From Selaginella moellendorffii (lineage: Eukaryota; Streptophyta; Lycopodiopsida; Selaginellales; Selaginellaceae): 64,000 nt of DNA. The DNA lies in the NCBI RefSeq assembly GCF_000143415.4, contig NW_003314281.1, positions 31,348-95,347 on the forward strand. Reading direction: 5' to 3'. The stretch's first letter is position 1, and every line of letters starts with the position of its first letter. Positions 18,262-29,403 of the stretch are shown here, one piece after another. A program made the translations under genes and the position numbers. The notes under the pieces were generated by a model. That model was not told where the DNA came from, did no database searches, and saw only the letters and a list, made by a program, of their open reading frames with translations.

Positions 18262-19700
18262 CTAGGCTTCTCTAGAAAACAAGATGTTGTACTTACCACC
18301 TTCTTTCCAATCAATTGCTACTTCTCCAATCTCTCGCCATGACAAGCCTGGCTTCCAGAGAGCTTTCAAGTCTGAAAGTCAGTGTCCACCAATATCAATA
18401 CGAACATGTTAATAGAAAAACACTCACCTGAGAATTCGTGTTCCACAGGATGACCCACATAGCACACCTTTCGAAACCGGCTGGCACAAGCTGACTTCAA
18501 GTCCAAGCTAGGCACATTGAGATTAGGCACAGCTGCCAAGTTGGGTTCCAAAAGGAGCAGTTTCTCCATAACTCTTTCCAAGTGCTGCCCCTTCTCAACC
18601 CATTCCCATGTCAAGTTTTGAGAATCGAATCTCACAATCCCTTTCTCCGCAACGCAGAAGGTATCCTTCCCATGCGTCTGGCATTCAGAAGTCTGGATTA
18701 TGCCTGGTCCCGTTTCAAAGTCTTCTTCAGGTGAGGTCGACACTGTTTTCCATGTCCACTCTGAATCTCCATCATCGTTCTGCTGCCTATCCAGCACCAT
18801 AACCGTTGTATACTCCATCCACTCCATCTTTTGTGTAAATATACCAATCTCACCAGGTCCAACTTCCAGCATGTACACATCTTCGTATGTCCCCTCAAGT
18901 TCGGATAAGTCCCATGCATACGCCCATTTCGAGCGGCTAATGTCTGCAAAATCAACTTCCAGCAGCACAAGTGCGGCATATTGATGAAGTCGTGCAAGAG
19001 CATAATGCACCCCTTTGATGCATACGCTGTTGTACGAGCACATTTCGAAGACCCCGGCACGAGGAACTGTCCATATGCCGACTTTAGAGTCAAACGAATA
19101 TGGCTCAAGCCAAATCCTGAACGAAGAAACGAAATGAGTCGATTAGCCATGTCGGAAACTGGTAATGACAACGCTTTTGTACCTGAAGAACATTTGACCC
19201 TCATCGAAATATGTAGTCAGCATTCGCTTGCTATAATACAGAGGAACTTCAACTCCGGGAATCTTTACCCATTCTTGTGTCAGCGGGTTCCCAACTAGAA
19301 AATGGGACTCCCTGTTGGTGCTGTCGACAAGTCCGCTTGAACCCGACACCTTTGGAAACCAGCACAAAATGAGGCCCCCTCCAGCCAAGAGAGGCTCTGA
19401 ACCATCTGGTGCAAACCAAGACCGTAATGAAGGAGGTACCTGTTGCAAGCAAACCCTGTCTTCTGATGAATCATATTTGCAGTAGCGAAATTGCACTTCT
19501 AGGCTGTCCCTCGCGTGACGTTTTACATGTAACAAGAAATAACTTGTGCCGTTCTGTCGTTCCCATAGCGCTCTAAATGTTGGGTCATGGAGAAGGCGAC
19601 CCCAATCCTTGCACACAAGTTGCAACCTCGCTACATCCTCAGCTGGGACCCAAGATAGTACGCGCAACTCAAGTTCTAGTGGTAGTGGTAATTTTCCCAT
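18262..19700 (-). CDS. F-box protein, 3 exons, about 438 aa
   Basis: This is probably the substrate-binding subunit of an SCF ubiquitin ligase. Exon 1 (19700-19183) starts with an F-box at the very N-terminus: 'LPLPLELELRVLSWV' then 'LQLVCKDWGRLLHDP'. Exon 2 (19116-18428) and exon 3 (18371-18262) continue in frame. The remainder resembles the F-box-associated/kelch-type regions of land plants, with 'ESHFLVGNPLTQEWVKIPGV', 'YSFDSKVGIWTVPRAG', 'CSYNSVCIKGVHYALA' and 'NLTWEWVEKG'. I chose ATG 19700 because the upstream extension has no ATG and the F-box follows at once. The last exon could be longer: a perfect donor GTAAGT sits inside it at about 18295, so the final 14 residues are uncertain. 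The target protein cannot be inferred. Confidence 0.82.
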
Positions 19701-19902
19701 TTGAACCCACACTTGAAAGTTTGGACACAGGCTACCCGCAAGGACTCGACCCTTACTCCACCCCAACCTTGTTTTCTTCAGGACATTCTAGGAAAGCCAG
19801 GAAAACATTGTTAGATTCTATAAATTTCCTGCAAAAAAAGTGGGAGAGTGCCTTGCCCCTCGAACTCATATCTCGCCTTACCCCTTGAAGCGCCTTGTGT
19901 GG

Positions 19903-22184
19903 AAATGGATCAATGTAGGTAGGATATCAAACAAATAGTTAAGCTGATAATGACACGTACATAGCAAGTGTGCCAGTAACACATTGCCAGGGAGGCCTTT
20001 GACCGACGCAGATTTCAGTGATCTTAAGAATAGATTAAGAAAAATCTTAAAGTTTCCTTTGGGTTCTCCCTACCCTAACCTAAAAACTGAAATCGAGGAA
20101 GTGGAACACAAATTGGAGAGCGAGCAAGATCCTGATCAGAAGAAGTATCTGCAGAGGAAAGAGGAGCAGCTGTGGGAAGAAAAGCTTTCTCCTGCTCAGA
20201 CAAATTGGTAAATCATTTTTTTTTTCTTCTCTGTGTCGGCCTGATTTGCTTCTTGGTTGATCCTGCTTCTGCTGCAGTTTTCAGTCTTCATGCTACACCT
20301 ATAACTACGGGTCTGGTGGAAGATATTTTGTCTACATTCTGGACCAGGGTGATGGAGAAACGAGCTGAGATGCCTACTCAAGATGATTTCAAGGAGAAAT
20401 ATGCTCTCACCAAATTCCCTATTTGTTGTCTTCCCCATCTTGGTCACAGGCAGCCCAGTCTTCTGTGGGAAGGGCTAGACCAGCTGTTCAGTGCGTCACA
20501 AGATTCTTGAGACTATCTGGAAAGCTGCACTGGACGTTGTGATTGTTTGTGATGTGTCTGTACGAGATTGCAGTGCAGCAGCCCCGTGTGTTTCTCACGG
20601 GGGTGGCGGATGAAGCTACTGGTGCTGAAGGCTGGTGAGGTCTTCATCCATGACAAGTCTGGAACCGATAACTTGACGTTCCTCTTCAACCAAGTGGTGC
20701 ATCAGCATCTCAGGTACCCTGAACATGACCCGTGGTCGTATTTAACAGGGAGAATCCTGGAGTTGGCAACCACGGTTGCAGAGCTAGAAGCGCTGAATGT
20801 GAGCATGGGGACTGCTACACATGGAGTGGTCCTCTCATATTGGACGATGAAGTACCTAACTGACCGATTTACATCAGGAAGTGGACTCAACCAATCGATG
20901 CTGGACAAGTTCGCTGCTTCGGTAACACTGTATACTTTGCTGGGAGGGGAAGGTCACTTCTTCGTGTGGCCACTCACTTGGCCAAGGTAAACTTTGAGCT
21001 TCCTATCTCCCTGGTCGGTTGATAGTTTTGTTCTGTTAACATCACTAATCTGGGAGGATTTCGGGATTCTCAGGCGTTGCAGCAGTTTGCTGCTCGTGTA
21101 CTGGACGATTGTAGCATCCTGGACTTCCAGAGGCTGCAGCTCTTGTTTCGAGGGAGGCATCGGACATTTGCTACTGCTTTGGAGAATTGTATCATGGCGA
21201 ATCCATTGGCATCAGAGTTGACACGGAGTTAGGCACAAAGAGGGGTGTAGTGGCCTCGAGTGTGGTGGATCGGCGACGCATTCTGTTCAGCATAAACAGG
21301 ACAGTCTTGGATGATATATACAGCTTCTTTGCAGGAGTCCCCAGCAGCGAGGCAGAGGCAGCAAAAGCTTTAGTACAAAGTGCGGTGATGAACATGTTTT
21401 TCGGGCGCGGGAAGATGGTTGTGATCAACCCCACTTTGTCACTTATAGAATTTGGATTGGCCAGGGTGGGAGAATATGGGAAACGAGTCCAATGGATTCA
21501 GGATGGGGAGGACGGTATTGTTGTTGATGGAGACAAGTCATGGAAGGTGGAGATCTGGGAACCACTTGTTTTAATGGCGCTGTGGCAATTTTATAAGGAA
21601 CAATCTTCCTGCAATAAGAGTAGGGGGATGAAGTCTCGGTTCCAGAAATGATCACTCAACGACTCGATGGCATTTGCCTTTCACACTTCTTCTCTTTGTG
21701 GAACACGGCAGTCCCGAAGATCTATGAAAAGAAAACTCATCTAATTAGGCCCGCCTTGGATTTAAAGACGCCTCTAGAATCTGAAGACTTCAGGCTTCTA
21801 GACTGGATTGAGAGCGTGCAGAATCGACATGGTTTCTCCTAGACCTTCTTCTCCACAGCTGACAATGCAAATGCTGGACCAGATATATGGTTCTTCCTCA
21901 ACTTGGTGGATGATAAAGACGGGGATGAGGAGCTGGTTATTTGTGCGGCACAAATGAAAACATCTGACAGGACCTTTAGAGAGGCAAACGATATGTTGGA
22001 TTTTGAGAAGCTATTTCGTCATGGCACGAAGACAATCAAGAATCCGAAAGACGCTAAGGCTGCCAAGCTAATCCAAGATTTTCCCCACCATCTTAAGTTA
22101 GTGGTGACTAGTGCCTACGTGAACTTGGAAAAGGTGAAACCAGATATTCCTCTTCATCCGACAAAGAGGAGGAAGGCATGCTAG
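19903..22184 (+). CDS. RHS/Crinkler-like protein gene, multi-exon or decayed
   Basis: A chain of plus-strand coding blocks has short introns but no uninterrupted model that I can defend. A possible first exon 'MDQ' splices to 19980-20210 ('LTDADFSDLKNRLRKIL', a charged helix). The main blocks are 20568-20990, then about 21073-21180 ('LDFQRLQLLFRGRHRTFATA'), 21187-21651 ('SLIEFGLARVGEYGKRV', 'VEIWEPLVLMALWQF') and 21860-22184. The 'FRGRHRTF', 'EFGLA' and 'EPLVLMAL' landmarks in this order resemble proteins of the Crinkler/RHS-type NTPase group. The last block contains 'GPDIWFFLNL' and 'ELVICAAQMK', spaced like a PD-(D/E)XK nuclease core with D and Q-x-K. No intact Walker A motif was found, and frames change between blocks. 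The gene may be a pseudogene. The family assignment is from pattern memory only. Confidence 0.4.
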
Positions 22185-23260
22185 GTCTTGTGGATGATTC
22201 AAATGTTCATTTGTTTGTGGAGTCTTGGCTGCTTAATACTGTACGAGAATGTGAAGAAGAGTAATCTACATAACAATCTTTGTAAAGTATTTTAAAAGTT
22301 AATTGAAGTTGATAAAGGAACAATGCTTCACCCCGAGACTTGAGTCATAGTTTCTCAGCTCTCATTAGAATTCTAAGTTAAACATTATATGGAAATGACT
22401 GGTTTGATCACTCAGAAATCACTTACAAGGGCAGATCGACAATCAGAAGTATGCTACCAATCCAATCATTAGTGGAAATTCTCAAGACTTGTGATCTGCC
22501 AGAGAGGTTCTGGCCGATGGGAGGGGAGATTGAGGGGGATTACTTTGGAGCGGACAGGCGGCGCGAGGATACCCAATGACGTCTTGCGCGGGCATCTTTC
22601 AGTTAAGGCGGAAGATCATGGAGTTAAAGACTGCATAGCTAGTATATAAGTCTGTACTTTCGGTTCTCACTTCGTGTTTAAAAGTGTGTTCTTTAGTGAT
22701 TACTAGGCTCTTCGATACCACTCTCTCTTTCCTTGATTCTCTACCTCTACCTGTGTGACTTGGCTTGCAACCAACGCCAGGAATGTCTCCCTTCTGGTTG
22801 ATTTGATACTAAAGACATGAGCATCTCTGAAGGCCTTGATAGCTTGCAGCTATTTGGCCTAGAACTTGTGTCCCAAGTGTGGGATTTCTTGTATGACTCT
22901 GAGTCGAGGAAGTTTGTGATAGCATGAGAGTCTTGCGAGAGTTCTGAGAGTGTGCAAGGATTTCCCATTCGGAGCTACAGACCATATAAGCAATGCTCGT
23001 ATCAGGCAAGATCTCTGGGTTAAGTATTTCACGATCTAACTTTGTTTGTCGCAGCTTCCTCCCCATCGAGAGCTTTTGCACAGCTTTGGACTCGACTTGA
23101 AGTTCTTTTTTCGGGGTTAAGGATATTCCGTTAATTGAAAAGATGCCATAATAAACCGTCAAATGTCTAGGGTTCATGGTCTTGATTCATTCTCGCTTGA
23201 TTCCCCCGGCGATGGTCGCTTGCCACATTTGCGAGAGCTTCCGGATGCTCTACTGGAAGA
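22185..23260. other. Intergenic region with candidate core promoter
   Basis: No gene is recognised in this 1.1-kb gap. TATATAAG at 22643-22650 is followed by pyrimidine-rich sequence (CTCTCTCTTTCC at about 22724), typical of a plant core promoter or an LTR. It could serve the PPR gene at 23261, which would then have a leader of about 600 bases. No matching second LTR or primer-binding site was found. Confidence 0.35.
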
Positions 23261-26200
23261 ATGCGCGAGCTTCCGGGGCCTGCTTCCATTTCTGAGAATT
23301 CTGTTCCGCTTATCAGCGATGGAGCAGGGAATGCGGGGAAGAACAGGCTACTGGCGGCATTGAAAGCGTGTAGCCGATCCAGGGATTTGAAGGCCGGGAA
23401 GGCGCTCCATTTGGAAGCGATCCGAGAGAGGCACGACTCCGACACCTATGTTCTAAACAGCCTGGTAAATATGTATGCAAAGTGTGGAAGCATGGGGGAT
23501 GCCAGGAGAGTTTTTGACAGGATGAGCAGCGGTCGGCGAACGGTGGTGTCGTGGAATTCCTTGCTTCTCGGCTATGCCGAGAATGGGGAGGAGGAGCTCT
23601 GCTTGGAGATGATAGCGGAGATGGTGTCTCAAGGCTGGAGGCCGGATGCTCTCACTTTCGTCGCTGCTATCAAGGCTTGCACGAAGATGGCGATGAAAGA
23701 ACTAGGCCGGGAGAGAAAGATGGTTTTGCTGGAGAGAGGCAGGGATTTTCACGCTGGAGCTGCCAAGTTTGGATTCGACAGGGATGCTTTTGTTTCGAGT
23801 AGCCTGGTGAATTTCTACGCGAGGTGTGGGAGCATGGAAGATGCTCGCAAAGTTTTTGACGAGAGAGGTGGTGCTCGAGGAAACAAAAACGTCGTGTCGT
23901 GGAACTCTTTGCTCCTGGGGTACGTCGACAACGACGAACCGGAGAGTGCTCTCGAGCTCTTTTCTGTCATGCAGCAGCAAGGCTTGGCGGATTCTCTGAG
24001 CTTTGTGGCGGCTCTCAAGGCTTGCTCTTGCCTGGCGGTGAGAGAACAAGGCAGACAGGTTGACGGGAGGCTTGTGAAAGTCCGGGCCTTGGAAAGAGGC
24101 AAGTTTCTCCATCTGCAAGCCAGGAAAAGTGGTTGCGAGCTCGAGAACTTTGTCTCAAACTCGCTGATCGACATGTATGCCAAGTGCTGGAGCATGGCCG
24201 AAGCGAGAGAAGTGTTTGAGAGGATGCCGGATCGCAGTGTTGTTTCGTGGAACGCGTTGCTGCTTGGATATGTCGAGAATGGTGAAGGAGATGTGGCTTT
24301 GGAGCTCTTTGCTTTGATGCGGCCTCCGCGAGCCTGTCAGCCAAATGGCCTCACGTACGTTGCGGCACTCATGGCTTGTTCCACTCTTGCCAGAAGCTCT
24401 CCAAAAGAGAATGGCGTGGTGCTGGAAAAAATCACGGCTCTTCGTTCTCGAGCTGCAAAGGCCGGGTTTGCGGACGATAACTTTGTAGCAAACACGCTGG
24501 TGGACGTTTACGCGAAGTGCGGGAGCTTGGCTGATGCGAAGATGGTGTTCGACAAGATGCCGTGCCCGGATGTTGTGTCCTGGAATGCGATGATTCTCGG
24601 CTACGCGGAGAATGGCAAGGAAAATCTGGCCTTGGAGATGTTTGGTTTGATGCGCCGGGAGTGTCCAGCGAGCTCTCTCAGCTTTGTGGCTGCTCTCAAG
24701 GCCTGCACGAGTCTAGCTTTGAGAGAAAACCAAGAACAAGAGGAAGAAGGAAGAGCTTTCAGCGAGAGCAAAGCTTTCAAGGCGGAAGCTCTGGAGAAAG
24801 GAAAGGCACTCCACTTTGATGCTGTGATGTCGGGGCTCGATTCCGATGGTTATGTCGCAAGCTCGCTGTTAAACATGTATTGCAAGTGTGGAAGCATTGC
24901 CGAGGCTCGGAAGGTGTTCCACAGCATCAGAGACCGCCGGAGTCTTGTTTCGTGGAACATACTGCTGCTGGGACTCACGGACAATGGTGAGGCTTCTGCG
25001 GCTCTGGAGCTTTTCTCTCGCATGCTCCACGATGGTTTGCTGCCAAATCCTTTATCTTTTGCTGCGGTACTAAAGGCCTGTGTCTTCTGTGCAGTGAGAA
25101 GTGAGGAGGACGAGCGTGTGAGAGATCGTTTCCTGAAGAAAGGGAGGAACATCCATTTCCAAGTATTGGAGGCTGGTTATGACTCGGATATATGTCTGGC
25201 TAACACGCTTGTGGACTTCTATGCCAAGTGTGGAAGCCTGGAGGAGGCGAGAAAGGTATTCGATACTCTTGCCTGCCGCAGCTTGGTTTCATGGACCTCG
25301 CTAATACTGGGATATGTCGATGCAGGTCGAGGAGACGAGGCCTTGGAACTTTTCGCCAGGATGCAAACCGAAGGCTGCGAAGGTGATGCCTTGACGCTTG
25401 TTGCGGCGCTCAAAGCTTGTGCTATCCAACGAAAACTCTCGACTGGGAAGGCTCTACACTCCCACGCTGCGAAGCACGAGTATGATTCCAAGGACGTTTA
25501 CGTTGCGAGCGCTCTGATCAGCATGTACTCCAACTGCGGCAGCATGGCGGACGCTCAACGAGTCTTCGACAAAGCAGCTCGCAGGGATGCCGTGGTGTGG
25601 AACTCTTTGCTGCTGGGATACGCAGAGAATGGAGATCCAGAGTCAGCACTGGCTTTGTTCACGAGCATGCAAGAGCTGCAGATATCACCAAACGCTCAGA
25701 CTTATGGAGCGGCAATCAAGGCCTGTTCTAGACTGGAAAGCTTGCGAGGTGTCCATGCTTCGATTTGCAGAAGTGGTCTGGAAGACAACGTGCACCTTGC
25801 AACCGGTTTAGTCGATGCTTATGGGAAATCAGGAAGCTTGGTTAGCTGTCGACTGTTCTTCGAGACACTCGGAAGTTCTTCCCGGGATCTGGTAACTTGG
25901 AACTCAGTTATAGCAGGACACAGCCGCTTGGGAGAAGCAGCCGCGGTGGAAGATCTGTTTCATATGATGCTCGAGCAGGATGGTCTCCGGGCCGACGGTG
26001 TAACTTTCGTGAGTTTGCTCAGCGCTTGCAACCATGCCGGCCTGGTTGCCAAAGGCAAGAGTTACTTTAAGGCGATGAGCTCCAAGTATGGAGTTACTCC
26101 AGGTATCGAGCACTACCATTGCATGATTGATATTCTCGGTCGTGCTAACGAGCTGGAAGATGCAGTGGCGATGGTGGAAGCGATGGCTTACGAGCCGGAT

Positions 26201-26362
26201 GCCGTGACTTGGATGACACTCTTGAGTGCGTGCAGCAAGTGGAGGAATTTAGAGGTGGGAAAGCTTGCGTTTGAGAGGATGGCGAGCTTGAGTGTGGATT
26301 TATCCTCGGCTTATGTGTTGATGGCAGGAATCTACGAGACGTCGACGAACAAAGAAGTGTGA
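23261..26362 (+). CDS. PPR protein, PLS class, 8 modules (1033 aa)
   Basis: This is the largest PPR gene of the window, with one exon. It has eight modules opening with patterns such as 'YVLNSLVNMYAKCGSMGDA', 'FVSNSLIDMYAKCWSMAEA' and 'VASSLLNMYCKCGSIAEA'. Each is followed by 'VVSWNALLLGYVENGE'-type and 'LSFVAALKACS'-type motifs. The end has the L2/S2 motifs ('VTFVSLLSACNHAGLVAKG', 'EHYHCMIDILGRANELEDA') and a cut-short E1 segment ('WMTLLSACSKWRNLEVGK'), without E2 or DYW. Long charged insertions between the helices of L motifs ('VREQGRQVDGRLVKVRALER' and others) match those of the gene at 1897, so the two are close paralogues. They lie about 19 kb apart. The ATG at 23261 precedes an N-terminus with no obvious transit peptide. 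The function is presumably organellar RNA processing, inferred from the family. Confidence 0.92.
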   Translation: MRELPGPASISENSVPLISDGAGNAGKNRLLAALKACSRSRDLKAGKALHLEAIRERHDSDTYVLNSLVNMYAKCGSMGDARRVFDRMSSGRRTVVSWNSLLLGYAENGEEELCLEMIAEMVSQGWRPDALTFVAAIKACTKMAMKELGRERKMVLLERGRDFHAGAAKFGFDRDAFVSSSLVNFYARCGSMEDARKVFDERGGARGNKNVVSWNSLLLGYVDNDEPESALELFSVMQQQGLADSLSFVAALKACSCLAVREQGRQVDGRLVKVRALERGKFLHLQARKSGCELENFVSNSLIDMYAKCWSMAEAREVFERMPDRSVVSWNALLLGYVENGEGDVALELFALMRPPRACQPNGLTYVAALMACSTLARSSPKENGVVLEKITALRSRAAKAGFADDNFVANTLVDVYAKCGSLADAKMVFDKMPCPDVVSWNAMILGYAENGKENLALEMFGLMRRECPASSLSFVAALKACTSLALRENQEQEEEGRAFSESKAFKAEALEKGKALHFDAVMSGLDSDGYVASSLLNMYCKCGSIAEARKVFHSIRDRRSLVSWNILLLGLTDNGEASAALELFSRMLHDGLLPNPLSFAAVLKACVFCAVRSEEDERVRDRFLKKGRNIHFQVLEAGYDSDICLANTLVDFYAKCGSLEEARKVFDTLACRSLVSWTSLILGYVDAGRGDEALELFARMQTEGCEGDALTLVAALKACAIQRKLSTGKALHSHAAKHEYDSKDVYVASALISMYSNCGSMADAQRVFDKAARRDAVVWNSLLLGYAENGDPESALALFTSMQELQISPNAQTYGAAIKACSRLESLRGVHASICRSGLEDNVHLATGLVDAYGKSGSLVSCRLFFETLGSSSRDLVTWNSVIAGHSRLGEAAAVEDLFHMMLEQDGLRADGVTFVSLLSACNHAGLVAKGKSYFKAMSSKYGVTPGIEHYHCMIDILGRANELEDAVAMVEAMAYEPDAVTWMTLLSACSKWRNLEVGKLAFERMASLSVDLSSAYVLMAGIYETSTNKEV

Positions 26363-26922
26363 GATCATAGGCCGAGGTATCAAAAGAACTGTGAGTATGA
26401 TCATTGCAGGCAATATTCTGGATTGGATTGGATCACTCGATTTTAAAACTTCTAAGGTTCACTCTCCAGGATTTCGATGATCCCCGTGCAAGTGGGAGAG
26501 ATTTAAAGTTCTCTGGTGTGGATTTATCATCGGCTAAGCCAGGAACAAAAGTATAAGCTACTATATTTCCATGGTTTTGATTTTTTGGATATCTTATCTC
26601 CAGCCCAGGCACACGCAAGAGCCAACGTATCACACCCATCGCTACAGTCCATTCAAGAAATGTGCCAAAGACGTATACGATATGATAGCTACAAAAATTT
26701 AACACTACGAATCATGGAAATGCGAATATCTCTGCGCCGGCATATGCCTCGCCGCCGACTTGGCGCCTCGTCATTGCTCCTGATCTGCGCAGCCTAGCCA
26801 CAACGATCGTGACACGTGGCCAGAATGTGAAAAAGGTCACTAGCGTATATAAAGCAAAGGAAGGGGGGAACGAGCACGAAGGAAGAAAAGGAAGAAAGCT
26901 CTCTTTCTTGAAGGAAGGAAGA
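26363..26922. promoter_or_regulatory. Upstream region of the WD-repeat gene with TATA box
   Basis: TATATAAA at 26846-26853 lies 70 bp before the chosen ATG at 26923. An ACACGTGGC sequence (G-box core CACGTG) is at about 26812-26820. The leader is purine-rich (AGGAAGAAAAGGAAGAAAG). The rest of the gap shows no gene. Confidence 0.5.
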
Positions 26923-28224
26923 ATGGTAGTGATGGAATTTTGCTCCGCTCAGGAGCTATGGATGATCGTGGTGGAGCGCGTGGGAAGGTGGGCTTGGATT
27001 GTGGCCGCCGCGGCGATGGTTCTCGTGCACAAGCGCCTGAGGAGGATCTCGCTAGGGCTTTCTCGCAGCAGCGATGGCGCTCTCAGCGTGGAGCTCAAGG
27101 CTCCACCGCCCTCGTCGGCGTGTTGCGAGAGCAAGGAGGATTTGGATGCTGCGATTCCGGATTCATTCGCGGCGGGGAGAGATTTTGCGGAAGATGTTCC
27201 AGTGGCTGCTCGCCCGGTGAGGGAATGGAGCCCGCTGGAGAGATTGGGGGAGGGGAATTTCGTGTGCAAGGGCGTGGAGCTCGATCGCGCAGCAGAGTGG
27301 CCATGGGAGGAAGGAGAGGAAGAGGGGGCTTCCTGGAGCTTCAAGGTTCCGGAATGGGCGAATTCTCTGCTCCAGCCGCTAATGCCAAGCGAAGAGGATT
27401 GGTACCGGCAATCGGGCAAGGAATGGGATGCTCTTCGCGGCGAGCTAGATCCAGAATGGAAGCGCGCAGTGAAATCTATGCTGGGTGATCATCGCGGCAA
27501 GGCGAGGACAATCGTGGCCAAAGGGCCGCATTACCTCGCCAAGGCCAAGAACGAGGTGGTGAAGCTATGGGGGAGCTCCAAGCAAAAGATCTTGGAGAAC
27601 TGGTACCTCCCGGAGGAGCAAGGATTCGTGACGGCGCTGGGCGTGAGCGATGGCCACTTCTTGGACGCGGTGGCCGCGGGATCCAGCGATGGCTACTTGA
27701 GCATCTGGGATGTGGCCACGGGCGAATGCGCGAGGAGCTTCTCCGCGTCCAAGCTCTCGATCCAGGGCGTGGCGATGGGCGCTGGAATCGGCGGTGGATT
27801 GGGCGGGATCTACTGTTCCCCTGCCGCGGTTGCGTTCTGGGACGCGCGATCGATGAAGAAGGGGGTGGATTGCTTCGATTCTTTTGCCGTGGATTCTTTC
27901 TCCGCGGCGCACGATCACGCGCGCTTCGCCGGAATTCAATCCATCGGCGCGCACGAGTTTGTCGTGCGAGGCGTGCGTGGCGAGGAGGCGGCGTTTGACG
28001 TGAGAATGGCGGCGCGGTCGTCGCGCGGATTGCCACTCCCGGCTGCCGAGCGCGAGGAGGAGGAGGAGGAGGAGGAGGTGTGGTGGGACGCGATCCAAGA
28101 TCAAGAGGGACTAGAGGAGGAAGAGGAGGATAGCGATGGCGATGAAGAAATTGAGGCCCACATTTCTTCCTCGTCTGGCAAAGGATTCTTCTCAAAGTGC
28201 GTCGCACTTTTCACCCCTGTATAA
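26923..28224 (+). CDS. WD40/transducin-like protein with N-terminal membrane segment (433 aa)
   Basis: This is a single-exon plant protein of the transducin/WD40-like superfamily with unknown role. Residues about 8-32 contain a hydrophobic stretch 'WAWIVAAAAMVLVHKRL' that could be a membrane anchor. The middle has 'EWKRAVKSMLGDHRGKARTI', 'VAKGPHYLAKAKNEVVKLWG' and 'NWYLPEEQGFVTALG', as in uncharacterised plant homologues. One clear WD-type blade reads 'AAGSSDGYLSIWDVATGECA'. Others are weak, such as 'AAVAFWDARSMKKGVD'. The C-terminus has runs of glutamate ('EREEEEEEEEVWWDAIQ') followed by 'GKGFFSKCVALFTPV'. The ATG at 26923 was chosen because the longer upstream frame starts with GTG and lies around the TATA box. 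It stands alone between the PPR gene and a repeat region. Confidence 0.72.
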   Translation: MVVMEFCSAQELWMIVVERVGRWAWIVAAAAMVLVHKRLRRISLGLSRSSDGALSVELKAPPPSSACCESKEDLDAAIPDSFAAGRDFAEDVPVAARPVREWSPLERLGEGNFVCKGVELDRAAEWPWEEGEEEGASWSFKVPEWANSLLQPLMPSEEDWYRQSGKEWDALRGELDPEWKRAVKSMLGDHRGKARTIVAKGPHYLAKAKNEVVKLWGSSKQKILENWYLPEEQGFVTALGVSDGHFLDAVAAGSSDGYLSIWDVATGECARSFSASKLSIQGVAMGAGIGGGLGGIYCSPAAVAFWDARSMKKGVDCFDSFAVDSFSAAHDHARFAGIQSIGAHEFVVRGVRGEEAAFDVRMAARSSRGLPLPAAEREEEEEEEEVWWDAIQDQEGLEEEEEDSDGDEEIEAHISSSSGKGFFSKCVALFTPV

Positions 28225-28336
28225 ACAATTTACCACTTCTAGGAGCCCTAGAAGAATATTCCAACTTTACCCTGTTTCAGTAGCCCTAGTTTTGACGCTC
28301 TCGAATATTCGCCTTTGTAAGTATATTCGCGACTGA

Positions 28337-28520
28337 ATGGGCTAAGGTTAGTGACAGGTCGAGCCCTAACCAAGTGCTGATGTGGCAATTGGGCGAGCAA
28401 GGGTTCTTAGTTGGAGAGGGAGGATGGGAAGAGAAAAGTGATAGGCACTAGATGTGAGTGTTTTGTAGTGATTTCTAGTGGTTCAAAGATGGATCTCTCT
28501 TGGGTCTTTTGCTTGTGTCC
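28337..28520 (+). repeat. Diverged direct repeat, copy A
   Basis: This copy shares ordered blocks with 29404-29590: GGCTAAGGT, AGCCCTAACCAA, TGCTGA, GGAGAAAAG-like, GGCACTAGATGTGAG and TTTGCTTGTGTCC. The copies have diverged by many small indels. Between them (28521-29403) there is no gene. That interval holds a smaller 38-bp-period duplication around ACTGATTTTTTAGGCAT (28767 and 28805). The repeat may be an old non-autonomous transposon or a tandem segmental duplication. Confidence 0.65.
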
Positions 28521-29403
28521 ATGAATGGAGAGTTGGTCCCTGTTTTGGTGGAGATGAGGGGCAGCTTGTTGAATGCTTTCATGAGTAGTGTGTGGCTATC
28601 CATTCTTGGACCATTTGTGGAAAACTGATGATTGCTAAATTGAGTATCATAAGTAACTGCTAATTTGAGCAATGTAAACAGAGCTTGTTTTGTGTGGCAT
28701 CGAAGACTTTTAATGAAAATGCTAAGGGCATTGCTGGAAAGTGATGTAGCAAATCGAGGCAAAACGACTGATTTTTTAGGCATAGCAAGTCAGCTAATTT
28801 GAACACTGATTTTTTAGGCATGGCAAGTGAGCCAAATACAAAAGCTATTTGAACACCTGATGTGTGCGTGTGAGAGGAAGTTTATTGTGGCTAGTGTGGC
28901 TAATGTTGTAGCATGCTAGCATTTCTTTTTTGAGAGAATGACAAGTAAATGCTGCTCAGTTGTAAAAAAAAATGAGGGAGAGAAAATCCCAAATGTTGTA
29001 TTTACTAAGTAAATTGTCAAAGGGCTAGGGTGGGCAGGCTGTAGTGGCTTTGAAATCAACAAGCTATAGTATCAAAATTCTTTCAAGTTTATATAGAAGA
29101 TTGCAAAGAGTTGCTTTTGATTCTGGTGGCTGATTATCTTGGCAAAATAAAAATGAGTGTGAGTGATGTATTATAAGTGGATGTTAGCTTGGCTTGGAGT
29201 ATGGAGGTTGAGGTTTGATCTGTAGATATGACACAAATGTGAAAATGTAAGAAGAGAAAATGGGTCTATACATCTTAATTTAAGAGGAAAGCATGTATAA
29301 TATTTGTCTCCAGGTAGAGCATAGTACAGATTTGGTATTCTGTCTTGTGTGAGGACACACAAATTTTAACAGGGGAAAGACCGCTACAACCACTACCTGT
29401 AAC

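Noticed and set aside
22440-22760. Possible solo LTR around the TATATAAG motif
   Set aside because: No second copy, TG/CA ends, target duplication or primer-binding site was found. An ordinary promoter is simpler.
26940-27488. Alternative frame (182 codons) overlapping the WD-repeat gene
   Set aside because: It is Arg/Gly-rich, typical of an off-frame reading of GC-rich DNA. The conserved WD and 'WYLPEEQGFVTALG' motifs are in the other frame.
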